From Alligator mississippiensis (lineage: Eukaryota > Chordata > Crocodylia > Alligatoridae), in contig NC_081828.1 in NCBI RefSeq assembly GCF_030867095.1, forward strand, positions 51,561,434 to 51,625,433: a stretch of 64,000 nucleotides of DNA. The letters run 5' to 3'. A model generated the notes under the pieces. That model was given only the letters and a program-made list of their open reading frames with translations. It was not told the origin of the DNA and searched no databases. This document shows positions 44,755 through 56,049 of this stretch, one piece after another (the stretch's first letter is position 1; each line of letters starts with the position of its first letter). Made by a program: the position numbers and the translations under genes.

Positions 44755-47630
44755 TGTGTCTACATGAGATGCTTTGCTGCACGGTAGACTAATCTACTGC
44801 ACAGTAAAGCATCACTATCTACATGTGTATACCATTTACTATGCAGTAAATTAGTCTATAGTGCAGTTAGCTACTACCTAGTGCATGTATAGGTGCTGAC
44901 AAGGGAGCAAATTTGTTCCTGGTCAGCCCCAACACCAGGGGGTCACAGGAACTGGGGAACTCCCCCAGTCCTGGCACTGCTCAGCTCCTGGCTCCCTGCA
45001 GGAGCTGGGAGCTGAGCAGCACTGGGTAATTCTTGGCTTCCCCCAGTCCTGGCGCTGATCAGCTCCTGGCCCCACACAGGAGCCTGGAGCTGAGCAGAGC
45101 CAGGACTAGGGAGCTCCTTGCTTCCCCGTGCCCTGCTGGGGCTGGCTGGGAGCTATCCTGCTTCTGAGGCAGCTCCCAGCCAGCCTCTAGCTGGCCAGGG
45201 AAATCCCCATGCAGTCAGGGACTGCAGATTTACTGCATAAGTCCTGGCCAGCCCCTGGCTGTATGGGGAAGCCTTACTGGGCACAGAGCTTGTCCCCAAA
45301 TGCATAGGGTGGGAGAGCAGCTGTTTCCCAGCCCCATGCACATCAGGACCCCTCCTAATGTGCACAGGGCCAAGAGACAGATACTGCTGCAACTGGTAGA
45401 GCTCTCCTGGCACCATGAACATCCAGTCTGGCCTCCAAGCTCCCTGCTAGCCCCTGGGCTAGCACTCTTTGAGAGCCTAGAGCTTCCTCTGGCTGATGCA
45501 GGGGGCCAGAGCAGGGTAGGAGCAGCCATGGGTGACTGGTGTCTCCTAAGTCAGGCTGGGCACATGCCTTCCTAGTGGCTAGTTGTGGCTGCCCCACAAC
45601 CCCAACTCTGATACTCTGGGTTTTCAGTTTCCCATGGAAAAATGGAGAAAACCATGGATTCCCTGTTTTTATTGGAGAAAACACGGATTTCCCTCTTTAG
45701 CAGAGAAATCTGCGGATTCTCCACTTCTGCAAAGAGCTCTTGAAGGCTGGAACAAGCCTGCAAGAGCTGATTTGCAGAAAGGGTGGGAAATCCCCAGCCC
45801 TACCCAGGGGTGGGGGGAGGATGAGGCCTGAGCCTCTGAGGCAGCCAAGGCTGGGCTCTGGCTCAGACTCACCCTTTGCCCCTGGACCTTGGAGATAAGT
45901 GGGGCTTGGAGGCTGGGGAAGGTGGCTGAGGGAGCAAGGGGGTGCTGCCGGCCCCAGGTGGCACACTGCAGCCAGGTGCAGGGCTGGGGGTGAGAGCAGG
46001 GGTGCCCCTCTGCAGGGGGGCTTTGCAGGTAAGCGATGCGGGGCATGCATGCCACCCAGCTGGCTGCCCAGGGGAGGGGAAGGCTGACATGTGGCCGGCT
46101 CTGCAGCAGTGGCAAGGGATGAGGGCACAGGGGCTTGCATGCGGCGGCCGCTGCCACTTACCTGTGCGGTCATGCCAGTGGTGATGGCCACTGCCTATAA
46201 AACCTCCCTGCGCCGCCATGGAGCCATGCCCAGAGCTGTGCGGCTGGTCACAGGGTGGCAGTGACAGTGTGGTAACAGCTCTGGCTGCTGCATGGTGCGG
46301 TGCGGGATGATGGTGGGGATGGTTGCGTGCTGCTCAGCTGCTACCACGCTGCTGCTGCTGCCGGCCACACAGCTCCAGGCACGGTGGCACGGGGAGGTTT
46401 TGTACGCAGTGGCAGTCACCGCTGGCATATCCCCACAGGTAAGCGGCAGTGGCTGCCGTGTGTGAGCCCCCCACACTCCAGCCACCATCTCTCACCGCTG
46501 CTGCAGAGCTGACCACAGAGCTGTGCAGCTGGCCACATGCTAGCCTCCCCCTCCCCTTCCCCTTGAGCAGCCAGCTGGGTGGCATGTGTGCCCCACATCA
46601 CTTACCCGCAAAGCCCACTGCAGAGGAGCACCCCTGCCCTCACTCCCCCAGCCCTGCACCTGGCTGCGGTGTGCCACCTGGGGCTGGCAGCACCCCCACT
46701 TCACCAGCCCTGCCCCACAACCCCCAAGCCCCACTTACCTCTAGGGTCCAGGGGCAAAGGGCATGGCTGTCATGGCAGCGCTTGCCCGCAAAGCCCCCTA
46801 CGCCCCGCTAGTCAGCAAGCACCACCACCACCCCACACCAACATGGACCCATGCAGCCAGTCATGGGGCATAAGCAGCAGTGCAGTGGTGGCCACTACAT
46901 GCAAGCACCCCTTTCTACCCCCCCCAGCCAGGTGACATGTGGCCCACACATGATGGTTGCCACTACACTGCTGCAACCTGCACTACTTGCCCACAAAGCC
47001 ACACAGGTAGCCATGGGATAGTAGCACAGGTTTCAGTGGCAGAGTTGTGGTGGTGGCCTCCATGTGTGAACCCCCTGTCAGGCTGGCCTGTGCATGTGTG
47101 GCCTGCAGAGTGGCACCCCTCCCCTCACCCCCTGGTCCTGCTCCTGGGAGTAGGCACAGGGGCACCCTCTCCCCACCCCTGCTACTTGATCAACCCCACC
47201 AATTCCTTCCCCCCACACCCACTTACCTGCAGGGGTGGGTGTCTGTGTGTGCCTCAGTGTCTGCATGTCTGTGTCTGGGGGTCTGTTGTGAGGGGCATCA
47301 GGAGAGCTGCTGAGGCTGTGGTGGGGAGTGCGGGGCACCAGCAGCACTGGGGGAGACTTTGGGGGGCCTTTAATTTTTGTAACCGATTTTGGGTTTTTAA
47401 TTGGAGAACTTGCAATTTGGACCAGTGCTCTCAGGGGGTGCACGTGCACCCTGTGCACCCCCTACGCATCGCTGCTGGGAGCAGTCCTGTACCAGGCTGC
47501 TCCCATTGGGAGCAGATTTGCTCCCAACAGAGCACATGTAGATGTACTCCCAGGGAAGGCCTACTGCGCAGTATTGTACTGTGCAGTAACCCTTTTATAG
47601 CACTAGTAGCATGTGTAGACATGCCCAGAA
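44755..47630. mobile_element. Family M element with 2.6-kb GC-rich interior
   Basis: Left end GGGTGTGTCTACATGAGATG with CTACTGCACAGTAAAGCATC behind it; right end TACTGTGCAGTAACCC followed by AGCATGTGTAGACATGCCC. The arms match the small family M MITEs, but the interior is about 2.6 kb of GC-rich tandem-like DNA. Inside, 45600-45720 (TTTTCAGTTTCCCATGGAAA, ATTGGAGAAAACACGG) resembles the AT-rich ends of family G, so a nested element is likely. Frames of 80-250 codons on both strands share cysteine/proline/histidine-rich composition and are not called genes. Confidence 0.55.
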
Positions 47631-47639
47631 TAATGCATT

Positions 47640-48059
47640 AGTAATGGAAGTAGGAATATATTTGAAGGGTAGGGCCTATGAGATCAAGTGTAAATGCTAG
47701 TTCAACATAATGTATATTCATCAACAGAAAACACTATCATGCCAATCTGATTCTGGAGAAGAAATTGTGGAGAGAGTAAAAATACATGCAAACAAGTAGC
47801 TTCCCCATTATTAGCCCATTCTCTATTTTATCTATTCATGATGGATGTAGGTGCATGGTCAAGTGCCCAGTATGGCTGTTAGTTCCAGATTCCTTAGACA
47901 AATAAGATCATTTGGGGAAAACATTGCAGTAACATTAGGAAATTATATCCTCCCCCTCACCTCCAAGAAGAGAGACTATTTGATGGCCCTTGAGCAATAG
48001 GTTCGTACTCCCGTGTAAAGCAGCAGGGAATCTTCTACCAGCTGGGTTTTCTATATACT
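47640..48059. other. Intergenic, no recognised feature
   Basis: AT-rich DNA between two mobile elements. Nothing is recognised. Confidence 0.4.
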
Positions 48060-48185
48060 ATGCCTAGTTTCCTGTGATTGGAGACCTGACAAAGAATGCC
48101 TTGCATTCAAAAGCTTGTTTAACTTTATCCTAACTATATAGTTGGTCCAATAAAAGATAGCACCCTAAGAAATCCTTGCTTCTCA
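48060..48185 (+). repeat. Penelope-type tail, subtype C, best copy
   Basis: ACCTGACAAAGAATGCCTTG, CATTCAAAAGCTTGTTTAAC, TAGTTGGTCCAATAAAAGAT and AATCCTTGCTTCTC give the cleanest copy of this tail in the window. Confidence 0.7.
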
Positions 48186-48385
48186 AGTAAGCTGAGGAAG
48201 CAGTCAGCCTGAGTGATCGGGAATTCTCAACACCTGGCATCACTTCAGCTAGGGCCTCCTGCCAGCAAAGCTAAGGTGCTTCTAATATACTGGGTGGCAT
48301 CTTTTCTGTAACGTTTCAGAGGTTTATATTGATTCTAGGGGTGTAGGTTGTAGCCATGTTGGTTTAAGGACATAGGCAGACCAGG

Positions 48386-50082
48386 TTCATAGATTCAGAG
48401 ATGTTAGGGTCGGAAAGGACCTCAATAGATCATCGAGTCTGACCCCCTGCACAGGCAGGGAAGAGTGCTGGGTTTAGATGACCCCAGCTAGATGCTTATC
48501 TAACCTCCTCTTGAAGACCCCCAGGGTAGGGGAGAGCACCACCTCCCTTGGGAGCCCGTTCCAGACCTTGGCCACTCGAACTGTGAAGAAGTTCTTCCTA
48601 ATGTCCAATCTAAATCTGCTCTCTGCTAGCTTATGGCCATTATTTCTTATAACCCCCAGGGGCGCCTTGGTGAGTAAAGCCTCACCAATTCCCTTCTGTG
48701 CCCCCATGATGAAGTTATAGGCAGCCACAAGGTCACCTCTCAGCCTTCTCTTGCGGAGGCTGAAAAGGTCCAGGTACCCTAGTCTCTCCTCATAGGGCTT
48801 GGCCTGCAAGCCCTTAACCATATGTGTGGCCCTTCTCTGGACCCTCTCCAGGTTATCCACGTCCCTCTTGAAGTATGGCGCCCAAAATTGCACACAGTAC
48901 TCCAACTGCAGTCTGACCAGTGCCCGATAGAGGGGAAGTATCACCTCCTTGGTTCCTGTTCATCATGCATCTGCTGATGCACGATAAAGTGCCATTAGCT
49001 TTTCTGATGACTTCGTCACACTGACGACCATCCCTTTCCGCTTCTGTTCCACCAAGCAGGTCATTTCCTAGGCAGTAGGTATGCTGGACATTTTTCCTCC
49101 CTAGGTGCAGCACTTTGCATTTCTCCTTGTTGAATTGCATTCTGTTGTTTTCCGCCCATATGTCCAACCTGTCCAGATCTGCTTGTAGTTGTTCCCTGCC
49201 CTCCGGCGTGTCCACTTCTCCCCACAGTTTTGTGTTATCCGCAAACTTGGACAGAGTACACTTCACTCCCTCGTCCAAGTCACTGATGAAGACATTGAAG
49301 AGTATCGGTCCAAGGACCGAGCCCTGCGGGACCCCACTGCCCACACCCTTCCAGGTCGATACCAACCCATCCGCTACGACTCTCTGGGTACGACCCTCTA
49401 GCCAATTCGCCACCCACCGGACTGTGTAGTTATCCAAGTCACAGCCTCTTAACTTGTTCACCAGTATGGGGTGGGATACCATATCGAAGGCCTTCCTGAA
49501 GTCTAAGTAAACGACGTCAACCCCTACCTCTGCGTCCAGGTATTTTGTAACCTGGTCATAAAAAGAGACTAGATTAGTCGGGCATGATCTACCTGCTACG
49601 AACCCGTACTGGTTTCCCCTCAGCATAATTTTTCTTGCCGGGCTCTTGCAAATGTGAGCCTTGATGATTTTTTTTTTTTTCCCCTCCAAAGACTTTTGCC
49701 TAGGATAGAGGCAAGACTGACTGGCCTATAGTTGCCTGGGTCCTCCTTCCTCCCCTTCTTGAAAATGGGGACCACATTGGCCCTTTTCCAGTCCTCCAGG
49801 ACCTGGCCCGTGCGCCATAAGTGTTCAAATACTCCCGCCAGTGGCTGTGCAACGACGTCGGCCAGTGCCTTCAGTACTCTCGAATGGAGCTCATATGGGC
49901 CTGCCGACGTAAACGCATCCGGTGCCTCCAAGTGCCTCTGCACCATCTCAGGGTCTATGCTTGGTAGTCTGGCATCCTGCTGCTGCCTCTCTACAATCCT
50001 AGTGAGAGCCTTGTCTTGCCCCTCGCTTAGGAATACTGAGGCAAAGAACTCATTGAGGAGTTCAGCCTTGTCCCCCCCTAGA
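48386..50082 (-). mobile_element. CR1 LINE, 3' half with ORF2 remnant
   Basis: Minus-strand reverse transcriptase is spread over three frames: a fingers/palm part at 49690-50087 (VPIFKKGRKEDPGNYRPVSL), the middle at 48950-49690 (GVPQGSVLGPILFNVFISDL, with the catalytic dyad degraded to FADN), and the C-terminal part at 48474-48944 (LEYCVQFWAP, LFSLRKRRLRGDL). Frame breaks occur at an A-run near 49668-49681 and near 48945. The 3' end at 48386 carries TTCATAGATTCAGAGATG, the usual CR1 terminal repeat. It interrupts the Penelope-like element's inverted tail. Confidence 0.88.
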
Positions 50083-50757
50083 TTCATAGATTCATAGATG
50101 TTAGGGTTGGAAGGGACCTCAGTAGATCATCAAGTCCGACCCCCTGCATAAGCAGGAAAGAGTGCTGGGTCTAGATGACCCCAGCTAGATACTCATCTAA
50201 CCTCCTCTTGAAGACCCCCAGGGTAGGGGAGAGCACCACCTCCCTTGGGAGCCCGTTCCAGACCTTGGCCACTCGAACTGTGAAGAAGTTCTTCCTGATG
50301 TCCAGCCTAAATCTGCTCTCTGCTAGCTTGTGGCCATTGTTTCTTGTAACCCCCGGGGGCGCCTTGGTGAATAAATACTCACCAATTCCCTTCTGTGCCC
50401 CTGTGATGAACTTATAGGCAGCCACAAGGTCGCCTCTCAACCTTCTCTTGCGGAGGCTGAAAAGGTCCAGTTTCTCTACTCTCTCCTCGTAGGGCTTGGT
50501 CTGCAGGCCCTTGACCATATGAGTTGCCCTTCTCTGGACCCTCTCCAGGTTATCCGCATCCTTCTTGAAGTGAGGCGCCCAGAATTGCACGCAGTACTCC
50601 AACTGCGGTCTGACCAGCGCCCTATAGAGGGGAAGTATCACCTCCCTGTCCATCACCAATTGCTTATGCCCATTTAGTAGAGGTCCTATTCTACCCTGGG
50701 CCTTCCTTTTACTTCCGATATATCTAAAGAACAATTTTTTTTTGTTATCCTTAACTT
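50083..50757 (-). mobile_element. CR1 LINE, second 5'-truncated copy
   Basis: A minus-strand frame at 50171-50797 repeats the C-terminal ORF2 part of its neighbour with few differences (LEYCVQFWAPHFKKDADNLE, LFSLRKRRLRGDL). The 3' terminus ATTCATAGATTCATAGATG at 50082-50100 abuts the broken 5' part of the first CR1. Upstream text includes KKLFFRYIGSKRK before truncation near 50757. The frame is intact over about 190 codons, so this copy looks younger. Confidence 0.87.
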
Positions 50758-50800
50758 GGGATGCCATCCTCAGCTCCATGGTAGCTGAGGATGGCATCCC
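50758..50800. repeat. Perfect 18-bp inverted repeat at a CR1 5' junction
   Basis: GGGATGCCATCCTCAGCT and AGCTGAGGATGGCATCCC flank a 7-bp loop CCATGGT. The structure lies exactly where the second CR1 copy stops, as expected for a 5' inversion during target-primed reverse transcription. Confidence 0.85.
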
Positions 50801-50885
50801 ATCCTCAGCTCAAGTTCTTTGGCTGAATCTGATATCTTTTATTAGACCAACTTAAATAGTTGGAAAAAAAATTTTTAGCAAGCTT

Positions 50886-51521
50886 TTGGGTTTAAAAACC
50901 TTTTGTCAGGATCCAGACCACCCCATGACAAATTGCAAAACCTGCCAACACATCTCCACCACCCCCACAATTGCTACACCCCACAACAGAGCCATCAGCA
51001 TTCCTGCATATTCCAGCTGCACCTCCAGAAATGTAATATATCTCATCCAGTGTACCAAATGCCCTGATGGAAAATATGTAGGAGAGACCAAACATCAACT
51101 GTGCACCAGAATGAATGCACACCGGAAATCTATCAAAGACAAGAATACCCAATTACCTGTGAGAGCACATTTCTCACAAGAAAACCACTCTCTCTCCAAT
51201 CTCTCAGTTTTAATCCTCAAAGGGAATTTACAAAACACTTCCCAGAGACGAGCCTATGAACTTCACTTCATCAACTTCCTGGATATAAAAAAAAATCATG
51301 GACTAAATATAGACACTGGATTTATGATATTTATAATCTGCCTGACATCTGACTCCCCAGGTACCTCTCCACTATTTAACTGCTACATTCATCCCCCTTT
51401 TTCCCCCCCCCACCCACCTGTGTCTCACCCATTGACTCCTCAGTTTACATCTTCACTGACTGCCTGTCTTGCATGCAGCCCAGCCTCTGGCTTCTTTACT
51501 ACTCATTCCATCCAGGAATAG
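50886..51521 (+). CDS. Penelope-like GIY-YIG endonuclease domain (5'-truncated)
   Basis: The frame carries a cysteine-rich CKTCQHI lead, then VIYLIQCTKCPDGKYVGET, a GIY-YIG nuclease start in which VIYLI and KYVGET stand for the GIY and YIG strands, followed by the conserved Arg (LCTRMNAHR), a downstream His (VRAHFSQENHSL) and RAYELHFINFLDI, where Glu is the expected metal ligand. In Penelope-like elements this domain sits behind the reverse transcriptase and nicks target DNA. The reverse transcriptase is missing here and the start is not a real start codon context, so this is a relic of the C-terminus; the real domain ends near 51330 and the rest is 3' non-coding. Confidence 0.82.
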   Translation: MGLKTFCQDPDHPMTNCKTCQHISTTPTIATPHNRAISIPAYSSCTSRNVIYLIQCTKCPDGKYVGETKHQLCTRMNAHRKSIKDKNTQLPVRAHFSQENHSLSNLSVLILKGNLQNTSQRRAYELHFINFLDIKKNHGLNIDTGFMIFIICLTSDSPGTSPLFNCYIHPPFSPPHPPVSHPLTPQFTSSLTACLACSPASGFFTTHSIQE

Positions 51522-51668
51522 TACACGCCAACTGTGGAGGCTCTCTCAGCCTGACGAAGGGTTTTTAAACCTGAAAGCTTGCTAAATTTTTTTCCCCCCA
51601 ACTATTTAAGTTAGTCTAATAGCAGATATTAGATTCACCCAAGAACCTTGTCTGCCTATATTGATTCT

Positions 51669-52743
51669 ATTAAGTTTTGATCCAATAGTGATTTCAATGT
51701 TAATCTAATTAGCTGGTGAGGTAATTTGATGTGAGCAATGGATGCCAGTACAGAGGAAGGCTCAGTTTAGGAGTAAATGGATCAAATTATTTCCATGCTG
51801 AACACTAAGAGACTCATGCATCTTCTGTTGGAACAAAGATGTTCCATGAGAATGACTGGCTGCAGATTCCCATCAGGGTCCTCCTCTGCCTCCCAGATGT
51901 CTAACTTCTTATCACAGAAAATTGTAAATTGTAGTCTTCGTGTTCCTATTTCCACTTTATTTCACTGACAGTTTGGTAGGTTCCAGTCTCAGGAGGATGT
52001 TATTTCCATCTCTCCAGAGAGGGAATGAGAACTACTGGAGTTTTCTCTTTCAAGTGCAGAATAATCTTAAATGCTTCCCTCACTTAGAGGATTAGAACAA
52101 ACAAAAGAAGAAAATGGACAAGATTTAAAAAACAACTCCCCCCCCCCTCAAAAACCCTCCCCCAAAGCCTAGGAAAACAGAACAGCTATTTTTTTTTTAA
52201 TTATATTGATTAAAACCAAAAACTAGTTCTTTATATATACAGCAGCATTTACAGGCCCCAGCCAAAATCAGAGTACCAGACATAGACATAACAATAGAGG
52301 GTTTTAGCCCAAAAGAGATTACAAGCTAACAAAGGGCAAGAGAAAAGAAGGATCATTATCCCAAGTTTATAAATACCCCCCTTTATAGATAAATCCCCAG
52401 CATTTCACAAAACAAAACTAAGTACTGGCTAGGGAGAGGAACAATTGGGAACAATTTAAACTAACATCTGCCCTGTGCCAACCATCTCCCTACCTGACTG
52501 CTTTGGTTGTATCCTGGTTTCATTTCCCCTACACTTCATCTGTAGTATAAGCTCTTTGCTATTAGGGCTATGCTTCTATATAGCTATGTACAGGACCTCA
52601 TATATTCTGGATGTTACTATAAAAAAAATAATTGTAGCTTGCAGTATCTTTTGAAAAAGAAAAGAATTCTTCTTCTGGAGTTGCTAAGAATGTGTTACCT
52701 CTTCATTCAACTCGAGTTGTCCAAGGTTTTCCTTTTTTTATGT
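51669..52743. other. Intergenic, possible MIR-like text near 52300-52440
   Basis: C-run and A/T-run simple sequence lies at 52130-52200. AAGAGATTACAAGCTAACAAA with following text faintly resembles an old SINE. No exon was recognised. Confidence 0.4.
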
Positions 52744-52953
52744 CAGTGGTTTTCAGTCTGTGGTCCGTGGACCCCTGGGGGTGTTTAAGGGGTCTGTGAA
52801 AGATGACTATAATCAATCAAAAGTATGTGAATACCCACACTTACAATTCAAAGGGGTCTGTACCTCCATTTGAAGTTTCCAAAGAGGTCTGCATATCCAT
52901 TCAAAATGTTTTAGGGGTCCACAAATGGAAAAAAAAAAGGCTGAAAACCACTG
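52744..52953. mobile_element. hAT-type MITE (GGTTTTCA ends), copy 2
   Basis: CAGTGGTTTTCA and TGAAAACCACTG are perfect 12-bp inverted ends. The body matches 15176-15359 with an extra GGGGTCTGCATATCCATTCA-type unit. Flanks TTTTATGT and CTTTAGGT could be a decayed 8-bp duplication. Confidence 0.8.
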
Positions 52954-53957
52954 CTTTAGGTCACAAAACAGAATTTTCTTCTAGAAAGGATGGTCCCCTG
53001 CATTCTTACTCCACCAGAGCCGTGTTTTTTATACATGTCTAAAGGCTACTTTAGTGAAGGAGGGTTGCACTGCTCTCTAGTGGTGAAACTTTTTAATGAG
53101 CCAGAATTTGAATCCTATCAACACAATCACAATATTTGGAACTAAAACTAAATTAAGAAACACTATAATTGTATCTCCCTTTCTTCAGTTTAACTTCTCC
53201 ATGTTGCATTGTTCTGAATCATCTCTATTCTGCCATGTCTTCAGTGGACACCCTGTGCCACAGCCACTGTCAGAACCTTTGCTTTGAAGCTAGGAGAGTT
53301 TAAATTTTATTTGCTGTTGTCAATCCACAATGGACCTCGATTTTTAGACTTGTTGATGGATATTTAATACATGCTAATGTGGGGCATAGTTGACAGCTTT
53401 AATTCTACATCAGGACTTCTCTGACTAAAAAACGTAAATAAGGAGCATGTGTTTTTATTCACTTTCTCCTAGTCCTGTCCAGGGGAAAAAGGGCCTTACT
53501 AAATGTTAATCCAAGCTCTCAGGCCCTCCTTTTAAACACTAGGCACTAGGTATAATGGATGTACCTACTATCACCATTGCTTATTGAACTGCTCATCAGT
53601 GTAGCATATCAGGAAAGCCTAATTTTACTACTCGAGCTGGGCATGTAGAGAAGGGAATCTATTACTTTTATTGAAAATAAGTAAGATCCTATGAATGATA
53701 ATGGAAAGAATCCCACTGACTGCAAAAGATGTTCAATCAGCCATTAAAGTATGAATGAAGGATTAAACTGATTGTTTGTCTTTTCTGATCAAGAAATAGT
53801 TGTTGTTCCAAACTTCATGAATTAAATTTAAAATGTTTTAACCTCTGTGAAGCCACTAGAGCAGAGAAGTCTTGACATGGTTGAGTTTAGTTACAAGGCC
53901 AATGAGGGTTGTAGTCATGCACTGGCCATGAATGGGGAAGAATTTGACTACAGAATA
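52954..53957. other. Intergenic, no recognised feature
   Basis: AT-rich DNA without repeats or exon signatures that I recognise. Confidence 0.4.
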
Positions 53958-53962
53958 CACAC

Positions 53963-55647
53963 TGTGACAGGGGGCCTCCCGGGGCCGAGCTCCACGGCCC
54001 ACCCCCTGTCTCGGTGGGCAACCGCCCGCCTATCTCGCCTGCCATGCCTTTGATAATAATTAGTTCAATTACGATGTTAATTAAGCAGGAGGTTACCCAT
54101 TTTAATGCCCCGATGCCAGGGGGCACATTGCAGCTCCAACCTCCCCTAATACCGCAGCCCAAGCCTCGCAGATGGCATCTCGGTGTTCATCTCTTCCGGC
54201 CCCAACACTGGGCCCCAGAATCTCCTAAACAGGACCCCTCTATGATCCCTCCTGATCAGGCGGCCTCTCCGCCTTCATCCAGGCTACTAGCCCTCCCGAA
54301 GCCATTTTCCCCTCTCGGGTGTGGTCCCCCCGGGACCTTCGGCTAACTGGCCCTGGCCCACCTCCAGGCCAGTCGGGACCCCAGGCCCCTGGCTCTTGGG
54401 CATCCCTCGCGGTGGGCCCCTGGCCCTTTTGACCCTCTCTGGTCCTGGCCCCAGCATGGGCCAGTCGAGGGTACTATCTCCCTCGGGCTGGGTCTCTAGC
54501 CCCTCACTCTCTCTTCGGGCTCATCGCACTACTACCCCCTTCTCCCAGGGTCACCACAGCATCACGCCCGGTAATCATTCACTCTCTCAGGGTCCACCCT
54601 CTGGGCCCCTCCACATATGCTGGGTTACCCACCCGGTGGCGGGAGCTAGGGGTTAAGGCGCCCCGACCCGCCTTTCACCGGGGTGATCACTGGCCTGGCG
54701 TTTCCTGGGGGCTCCCGCGCCACAGAGCCCTACCAGACCACCCACTCCCGGCAGGGTGCAGTTTCAGGTCATGCCCAGGACCAGGAGCCTCCTTACCAAC
54801 CCCTTGCAGCTCCCCCTTTCCTCCGGGTTGTTCCGATGTTCACAGTCACCGGCCCCACACTGGGCCCCAGAATCATCCTACCGGACCCCTATGATCCCTC
54901 CTATCAGGCAGCCTCTCCGCCTTCATCTGGGCTACCTAGCCCCTCAAAGCCATTTTTCCCTCTCGGGCGTGGTCCTCCCCTGGGACCTTCGGCTACTAGC
55001 CCTGGCCCACCTCCAGGCCAGTCGGGACCCCAGGCCCCTGGCTCTTGGGCGTCCCTCGCGGTGGGCCCCTGGCCCTTTTGACCCTCTTGGTCCTGGCCCC
55101 AGCTTGGGCCAGTCGAGGGTACTCTCTCGTCAGGTCAGGTCTCTAGCCCCTCACTCTCTCTTCGGGCTCATCACACTGCTACCCCCTTTCTCCCAGGGTT
55201 CACCGCAGCATCATGCCCGGTAATCATTCCCTCTCTCTGGATCCGCCCTCTGGGCCCCTCCAAACATAGGGTTACCCATCTGGCGGTGGGAGCTAGGGGT
55301 TAAGGCGCCCCATCGCGCCTTCCACCAGGGTGGTAACTGGCCTGGCATTTCCTGGGGGCTCCCGCACCACTGAGAGCCTCACCAGACCACCCACTCCCGG
55401 CAGGGTGCAGTTTCAGGTCATGCCCAGGACCAGGAGCCTCCTTGCCAACCCCTTGCAGCTCCCCCTTACCTCCGGGTCATTCGCAGCAGCCCTTCGGCCA
55501 GGCGATATTGCTGCCTGGCCTCCAGCTGCCAAAATGCCCTGCTTATATAGGCAGCCCTTGTGTCTAAAATGGCTGCCCTAATCAGGCACCTGGAGGCTGC
55601 CAGCTCCAGGCCCTTAAAGTGGCAGGCACACACAGTGCACTGCCACA
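53963..55647 (-). mobile_element. LTR-like element, family T (copy C), internally duplicated
   Basis: On the minus strand it starts TGTGGCAGTGCAC and ends CCCCCTGTCACA. Flanks (plus strand) are CACAC at 53958-53962 and CACAC at 55648-55652, a 5-bp target duplication. A TATA box (CTATATAAGC on the minus strand, about 55547-55556) with GCCATTTTAGACAC upstream parallels copy B. The interior has a tandem duplication of about 650 bp: ACACTGGGCCCCAGAATC at about 54206 and 54858, TTTCAGGTCATGCCCAGGAC at about 54763 and 55411. Long frames on the plus strand (PSSGLPSPSKPF-like text) repeat with the unit and do not look like real proteins. Confidence 0.78.
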
Positions 55648-55659
55648 CACACCAACTGC

Positions 55660-55822
55660 TGAAACTTCCTTAGCCTAATGAAGGGTTTTTGAACTCGAAA
55701 GCTTGCTTAATAACTATTCTCCAACTATTTGGATTGGTCTAATAAAAGATATCAAATTCACCCAAAGAACCTTGTCTGCCTATGTCCTTAGACCAACACA
55801 GCTACAACCTACACCCCTACTA
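55660..55822 (+). repeat. Penelope-type tail, complete 3' end
   Basis: CCTAATGAAGGGTTTTTGAA, CTCGAAAGCTTGCTTAATAA, TTGGTCTAATAAAAGATATC, AAAGAACCTTGTCTGCCTAT and GACCAACACAGCTACAACCT then ACACCCCT give the full tail that appears in part at seven or more other sites in the window. Confidence 0.75.
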
Positions 55823-56049
55823 CAGAATACAGCATTTCAATCACAGGACATGTTGCCACAGAGTGAGGGTAAGTTCTAGAAATAGATTTTAAAAATTGAC
55901 AAGGAAAACATCCTAAATAGATCCAAGACAGTGATTAATTATTGATGCTTACAGAAACCTCTTCCTTGAAAAATGCTGAAAAGTAATTTTCTCAAATGTC
56001 TATGAACCTAATTCAAAATCCACTGATGTTCATGGTAGTCATTCCATTG

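Larger units (their letters stand above)
48337..51656 (+). mobile_element. Penelope-like element with inverted 5' tail and CR1 insertions
   Basis: Target duplication TATATTGATTCT lies at 48325-48336 and 51657-51668 (12 bp, perfect). The 5' end, AGGGGTGTAGGTTGTAGCCA onward, is the family's 3' tail inverted: it starts at 48337, is split by two CR1 copies at about 48386, resumes at about 50807 (GTTCTTTGGCTGAATCTGAT) and ends near 50910 (AACCTTTTGTCAGG). The 3' tail is direct at 51550-51656 (CCTGACGAAGGGTTTTTAAA to AACCTTGTCTGCC). Between them lies a GIY-YIG endonuclease frame. The reverse transcriptase is absent, so the copy is 5'-deleted. Confidence 0.85.

Noticed and set aside
46880..47641. 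Plus-strand frame of 253 codons
   Set aside because: Crosses the GC-rich interior and the MITE-like end of one mobile element; no protein motif.
53963..55647. Tandem-like plus-strand frames as a repetitive protein gene
   Set aside because: The repetition reflects a DNA duplication inside an LTR-like element on the opposite strand with clear 5-bp target duplications.
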